Assembly: GCA_002348345.1 (NCBI GenBank)
Contig: DEAY01000418.1
Location: forward strand, 1 to 27,449
DNA: 27,449 bases
Direction of reading: 5' to 3'
Source of the DNA: Verrucomicrobia bacterium UBA2970
Lineage (GTDB): Bacteria; Verrucomicrobiota; Verrucomicrobiia; Limisphaerales; AAA164-E04
Part shown: piece after piece, positions 24,116 to 27,449 of the stretch
Numbering within the stretch: position 1 is the stretch's first letter
How the letters are laid out: the number at the start of each line of letters is the position of its first letter
Notes under the pieces: generated by a model
The model's input: the letters and a program-made list of their open reading frames with translations, nothing else
What the model was told of the DNA's origin: nothing
The model's database searches: none
Made by a program: the position numbers and the translations under genes

Positions 24116-25228
24116 ATGCAGGCAGTTGGAGTCATCCCTTCCCAGAAAAAGGTCGAGATTATTGATCATTCCCCGCCGGAGATCCGCCACGACGATGCGG
24201 TCCGCGTGCGGTGTTTAGAGGTCGGAATTTGTGGCACGGATCGCGAGATCTGCACCTTTGTTTATGGCGAACCTCCGGAAGGTTCCGAGTATTTGATCTT
24301 GGGGCATGAATCATTGGGAGAAGTCGTTGAGGTAGGGGCGGCCGTCAAGCACTTGAAGCCAGGGGATTTGGTTGTGCCATCCGTGCGGCGGCCTTGTTCG
24401 AACGATGAATGCCAACCTTGTCGGGCCGGGCTCCAGGATTTTTGCGCCACGGGAGAGTTTGTCGAGAGGGGAATCAAGGCCCGCCATGGGTTCATGACCC
24501 AGGAGTATTCGGAGCACGAACAGTATCTCTTTCCAGCCCCCCCCAGCCTGAGGGATGTCGCCGTGTTGGTGGAACCCTTGACCATTGCCGAAAAAGCCAT
24601 GGCCCAAGTTTGGCAGACGCAACGGCGTCTGCCCTGGCAACGCGCCGATGAGTCCTCGAAGCAGCCGGGGGCTGGGTTGACGGCGGTGGTGTTGGGGGCT
24701 GGGCCGATTGGGATTCTTGGGACGATGAAAATGGTGGCCGAAGGGTTCAAGACGTTTGTCTACTCTCGTTCGAGAAAGCCCAACCCCAAGGCTGAATTGG
24801 TGGAGGCCGTGGGGGCACAGTACGTCTCGGCACTCGATCATTCCGTGGACGAGTTGTTGGCCATGGCGGGCAATATTGATGTGGTGTATGAGGCGATCGG
24901 GGTCTCCTCGGTGGCCTTTGATGTTCTTCGTGTTTTGGGAACCAATGGAGCCTTTGTCTTTACGGGAATTCCGGCGCCGAAGTCCCCTATTGAGGTGAAT
25001 GCGGATGAGATCATGCGCAATGTCGTCTTGAAAAACCAATTGATCTTGGGGACCGTCAATGCCGATGCCCAGGCCTTCCGGTCAGCGCTGGTCGACTTAC
25101 AGGTCTTTCTTGACCGATGGCCGGAGGCCATTCGATCCGTCGTCACGGGCCGGCATTCGGTGGAGGATTGTCACTCACTCCTGCTCGACAAATCGCAAGG
25201 AATCAAAAACGTGATTCGCTTTGACTAG
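24116..25228 (+). CDS. Zinc-dependent MDR dehydrogenase, glucose 1-dehydrogenase-like
   Basis: A 370-residue medium-chain dehydrogenase. Catalytic zinc ligands are visible as Cys39 (GICGTD), His64-Glu65 (LGHES), and Glu153 in VEPLTIAEKA as a likely further ligand. A structural zinc site is formed by Cys94, Cys99, Cys102 and Cys110. The Rossmann motif is GAGPIG (194-199). The GICGTDREI, VEPLTIAEKA and late INxxxxIVLKNQLILGTVNA-like parts resemble archaeal-type glucose dehydrogenases (Glu_dehyd_C domain), so oxidation of a sugar or polyol with NAD(P)+ is likely, without proof of the substrate. AGGAA (24108-24112) precedes the ATG. The 3' end overlaps the convergent histidine kinase gene by 26 nt. 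Confidence 0.87.
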   Translation: MQAVGVIPSQKKVEIIDHSPPEIRHDDAVRVRCLEVGICGTDREICTFVYGEPPEGSEYLILGHESLGEVVEVGAAVKHLKPGDLVVPSVRRPCSNDECQPCRAGLQDFCATGEFVERGIKARHGFMTQEYSEHEQYLFPAPPSLRDVAVLVEPLTIAEKAMAQVWQTQRRLPWQRADESSKQPGAGLTAVVLGAGPIGILGTMKMVAEGFKTFVYSRSRKPNPKAELVEAVGAQYVSALDHSVDELLAMAGNIDVVYEAIGVSSVAFDVLRVLGTNGAFVFTGIPAPKSPIEVNADEIMRNVVLKNQLILGTVNADAQAFRSALVDLQVFLDRWPEAIRSVVTGRHSVEDCHSLLLDKSQGIKNVIRFD

Positions 25229-26648
25229 CCGATGTCGGGGTGACCAGAACCGGGGCGGGCTCGGGAAGGGTCAAGGTGAACGTGGAACCGTTTTCCTCAC
25301 TGCTCTTGACCTGAATATCTCCGCCGTGGGCATCCACGATCGCCTTCACCAGGCTCAATCCTAGACCCAGCCCTTTTTGAGTCCGGCTTCGGTCGGAGCG
25401 AAAAAGGCGATCCCAGATTCTTCCTTGATCGGCCTCGGGGATTCCAATGCCGGTATCGGCGATTTCGAGGGTGAGGGCGGCATCGGTCCGGAAGGCGTGA
25501 ATGACGACGCGCCCTCGGTCTCGATTGTATTTGATCGCGTTGTCCAGAAGGTTGGCCAACACCTGCCTGAGCCGCTGTCCGTCAACCCGGGCCAGAACGA
25601 GCGGGGAGAACGATCGCTCAATGACGATCTGGCGCTCCTCGGCGATGTCTGCATAGAGGTCAACGGCATCATCAATGATGTGGGCGACATTGGTTTCCCT
25701 GAGTTCCAAGTCCATCATTCCGGCTTCCGCCTCGGCGAGTGACATGAGTGAATTGATCATTACCAGGAGGCGTTCTGATTCCTCCAGGCAATCCGAGAGT
25801 GCCTCGGCGTGATCGGACGGGTGAGCTGCGGATCCGAGTGCGGTTTCGGCGCTGCCACGGAGGCGGGTCAAGGGGGTTTTGAGATCGTGGGCCACATTGT
25901 CCAATGACTCTCGCATGACTTCGATCAACGACTCGTTCTGATCCAGCATTTGATTGAACAAGGTCGCGAGTTGGTCGAGTTCGTCCCCTGATTCGGATCG
26001 GGGGACGCGAGCGTCGAGGGTGCGGGTTTGAATGATCGATTGGACGGTGCCGATCATTTGTCGAATCGGCTTGAGGGTTCGATGAGTAAAAACCGATCCC
26101 CCGAGAATCCCAAGCAGGATAATGGGCACGACGGAGGCGATAAAGACCTCGCGGAAAGGGGCCAGAAGCCGTTCCTGGCTATCCGTGACCCGTCCCACAA
26201 TCAACAGGTTGCCGTCAGCCAAAAGGCCTCGGGTGAAGATCAGATCGCGTTCTTCATTCTCGGGGATCCGAAGCCAGCTTGATCCGCGAAGAATGAAGGG
26301 TCCAAGTCGGACCGTATCGAATTGAATCCAGTTCGCCGAGGCTTCCAGTAGAATCTCCCTTCCCTGAGGCGTGGTCACCCGCACAAAAAAAGAGTCGATT
26401 CGACGCAGTCGTTGTTGTTGTTGGACCCAACCCCTGAGTTTACGGGGGCCTCCGTCGTGGTAGACCTGCGCGTAGTCCTGGAGTTGGGCGACGAGTGACT
26501 CTCGATCTCGATTGGCGATCAGGTAGGAAAGAAGGACGTAGAGGACGGCAAAGAGTGCGAGGGCGCTGGCGGAAAAAAGGCCTCCGTACCAAAGGTTCAG
26601 TCGGAATCCGGTTGTCCGGGAAAGTTGACGAAACCTACCGAAGGACAT
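25203..26648 (-). CDS. HAMP-domain sensor histidine kinase
   Basis: A 481-residue inner-membrane kinase. Order: TM1 (about 21-45), a ~120-residue periplasmic sensing region (46-167), TM2 (168-188), HAMP (about 189-242), HisKA with H254 in NVAHDLKTPLTRLRG, and a HATPase domain with the N-box (LANLLDNAIKYN), DTGIGIP and LGLGLSLVKAIVDAHGG. The architecture resembles CusS/heavy-metal-sensor-like kinases, but the periplasmic domain gives no clear ligand. ATG 26646-26648 is used, with GGGGGG as SD inside the regulator gene (26655-26660); TTG 26652-26654 is two codons upstream. It overlaps the response regulator's 3' end by 14 nt, so the two are translationally coupled. Confidence 0.95.
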   Translation of the reverse strand: MSFGRFRQLSRTTGFRLNLWYGGLFSASALALFAVLYVLLSYLIANRDRESLVAQLQDYAQVYHDGGPRKLRGWVQQQQRLRRIDSFFVRVTTPQGREILLEASANWIQFDTVRLGPFILRGSSWLRIPENEERDLIFTRGLLADGNLLIVGRVTDSQERLLAPFREVFIASVVPIILLGILGGSVFTHRTLKPIRQMIGTVQSIIQTRTLDARVPRSESGDELDQLATLFNQMLDQNESLIEVMRESLDNVAHDLKTPLTRLRGSAETALGSAAHPSDHAEALSDCLEESERLLVMINSLMSLAEAEAGMMDLELRETNVAHIIDDAVDLYADIAEERQIVIERSFSPLVLARVDGQRLRQVLANLLDNAIKYNRDRGRVVIHAFRTDAALTLEIADTGIGIPEADQGRIWDRLFRSDRSRTQKGLGLGLSLVKAIVDAHGGDIQVKSSEENGSTFTLTLPEPAPVLVTPTSASQSESRF

Positions 26649-27297
26649 AACCAACCCCCCGAATCGTGTGGATCAGATCCTTGTTGGGATCAACCTTGTT
26701 TCGAAGCCGCGAGATCAGGACATCGACCACATTGGTTTGAGGGTCGAAATGGTAGTCCCAGACATGTTCAAGAATCATGGTTTTGGTGACGACCCGGCCC
26801 GCGTTTCGGGCGAGGAACTCGAGGAGGGAAAACTCGCGGGGCTGAAGGTCGATAGTCGCATCACCCCGAATAACCTCGCGGGAGAGAAGGTCGATGTGGA
26901 GATCGTGAATCCTGAGCGTGGTCGGCTCCTCGGATTGGGTTCGTCGTCGAAGGAGGGCTTGGATTCGCGCCAAGAGCTCGGTGAACGCAAAGGGCTTGGT
27001 GAGATAGTCGTCGGCCCCGAATTGGAGCCCCTTGACCCGGTCTTGAACGGACGATTTAGCGCTGAGAATGAGGATTGGTACGGCGGGCTTAGCCTTTCGG
27101 AGCAGTTTGAGGAGCGAGAGGCCATCGAGCCTGGGGATCATCAAATCAAGTACAATGGCGTCGTAGTCGACGGTTTGCCCCAGCACAAGCCCCCTCTCTC
27201 CATCCGGGGAATGGTCGACCGCAAAACCGTTCTCCTTCAGCCCTTTTACGATGAAGGAGGCAATCTTGTCATCGTCCTCTACGACCAAAGCACGCAT
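26635..27297 (-). CDS. OmpR/PhoB-family response regulator
   Basis: A 220-residue two-domain regulator. The receiver (1-~118) has the acidic pocket EDDD (7-10), phosphoacceptor Asp51 in VLDLMIP, the conserved Ser in LILSAKSS and Lys in LTKPFAF. The C-terminal winged helix (about 125-220) carries LQPREFSLLEFLARNAGRVV, NVVDVLISRLRNKVD and the final IHTIRGVGYVLR. It is closest in style to CusR/CopR-type regulators; target genes are unknown. ATG 27295-27297 is preceded by GAAGG at short spacing. The partner kinase is immediately downstream with a 14-nt overlap. Confidence 0.96.
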   Translation of the reverse strand: MRALVVEDDDKIASFIVKGLKENGFAVDHSPDGERGLVLGQTVDYDAIVLDLMIPRLDGLSLLKLLRKAKPAVPILILSAKSSVQDRVKGLQFGADDYLTKPFAFTELLARIQALLRRRTQSEEPTTLRIHDLHIDLLSREVIRGDATIDLQPREFSLLEFLARNAGRVVTKTMILEHVWDYHFDPQTNVVDVLISRLRNKVDPNKDLIHTIRGVGYVLR

Positions 27298-27370
27298 CGC
27301 CTTCGGGGAGAATAGAAGCCAAGTCGGGCTGAGGCGATCTTTAGCTCGTCGAAACCGGAGGAAAGGGGCA

Positions 27371-27398
27371 CCCTCCCGCCGCAGAAACGGCGGGAGGG
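27371..27398 (-). terminator. Strong hairpin upstream of the response regulator
   Basis: CCCTCCCGCCG (27371-27381) pairs perfectly with CGGCGGGAGGG (27388-27398) around a CAGAAA loop: 11 G+C-rich pairs. On the - strand it is followed by CCCCTTTCC, a poor T-run. Its place, 14 nt beyond a possible gene end at 27412 and 73 nt before the regulator start, suggests a terminator or attenuator-like structure between two - strand genes. Confidence 0.4.
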
Positions 27399-27411
27399 GC
27401 GGTCAGAGGGA

Positions 27412-27449
27412 CTAGCCGAGATCACCTTCGTCGACAGCCAGGAAAAGGG
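27412..27449 (-). CDS. Possible 3' end of a further - strand gene (truncated by window edge)
   Basis: On the - strand a frame open to the window edge ends at TAG (27412-27414) with the codons LFLAVDEGDLG. Eleven residues cannot identify a family. The mixed hydrophobic/acidic composition and the hairpin immediately downstream are consistent with a real gene end, but an open frame of this length is also expected by chance. Confidence 0.3.
   Translation of the reverse strand, partial: LFLAVDEGDLG

Noticed and set aside
1..27449. tRNA, rRNA, CRISPR array, insertion sequence, prophage or toxin-antitoxin locus
   Set aside because: I looked for T-loop motifs, regularly spaced repeats, transposase or integrase signatures and small paired genes in all gaps and saw none that could be supported.

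Overview
The window comes from a high-G+C bacterium, almost certainly a member of the Verrucomicrobiota (PVC group). The main evidence is a ~1170-residue secreted protein with the PVC-type layout: a dehydrogenase-like propeller, HEAT-like repeats and a C-terminal CxxCH heme domain. A PEP-CTERM sorting signal, a secreted FG-GAP protein and a formylglycine sulfatase fit the same group. A bacterial voltage-gated sodium channel and two sodium-coupled transporter types suggest a saline or marine habitat, but that is inference.

Layout. The left edge (3-182) is the end of a PEP-CTERM protein, followed by ~685 nt without a convincing gene. From 868 to 7161 lie three secreted proteins: an FG-GAP/VCBS propeller (+), an alpha/beta hydrolase (-) whose nucleophile serine is replaced by glycine, and the giant heme protein (-). 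Positions 7712-9783 encode a two-gene sodium:solute symporter (DUF4212 subunit plus SSS permease). It faces a NavAb-like sodium channel (9860-10684, -) and a sulfatase (10903-12684, -). A small GTG-started protein of unknown function (12950-13288, +) and a hotdog thioesterase (13302-13784, -) follow.

The right half is mostly core housekeeping. A + strand run carries thyA, folA, murJ and an ftsB/divIC-like gene (thymidylate synthesis, folate reduction, lipid II flipping, division). It converges on frr and pyrH (-). pyrH is divergent from a parE-parC topoisomerase IV pair (+), which is followed by a BASS-family transporter and a zinc-dependent glucose-dehydrogenase-like MDR enzyme. The window ends with a response regulator/histidine kinase pair (-) and perhaps the last codons of another - strand gene.

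I found no tRNA, rRNA, CRISPR array, transposase, integrase, phage gene or recognisable riboswitch. I also found no multi-gene system that I can defend as undescribed. The best second looks are the hydrolase with the missing nucleophile, the NavAb-like channel in its sodium-transport neighbourhood, the orphan small protein at 12950, the altered TOPRIM motif of ParE and the ~536-nt leader before thyA.
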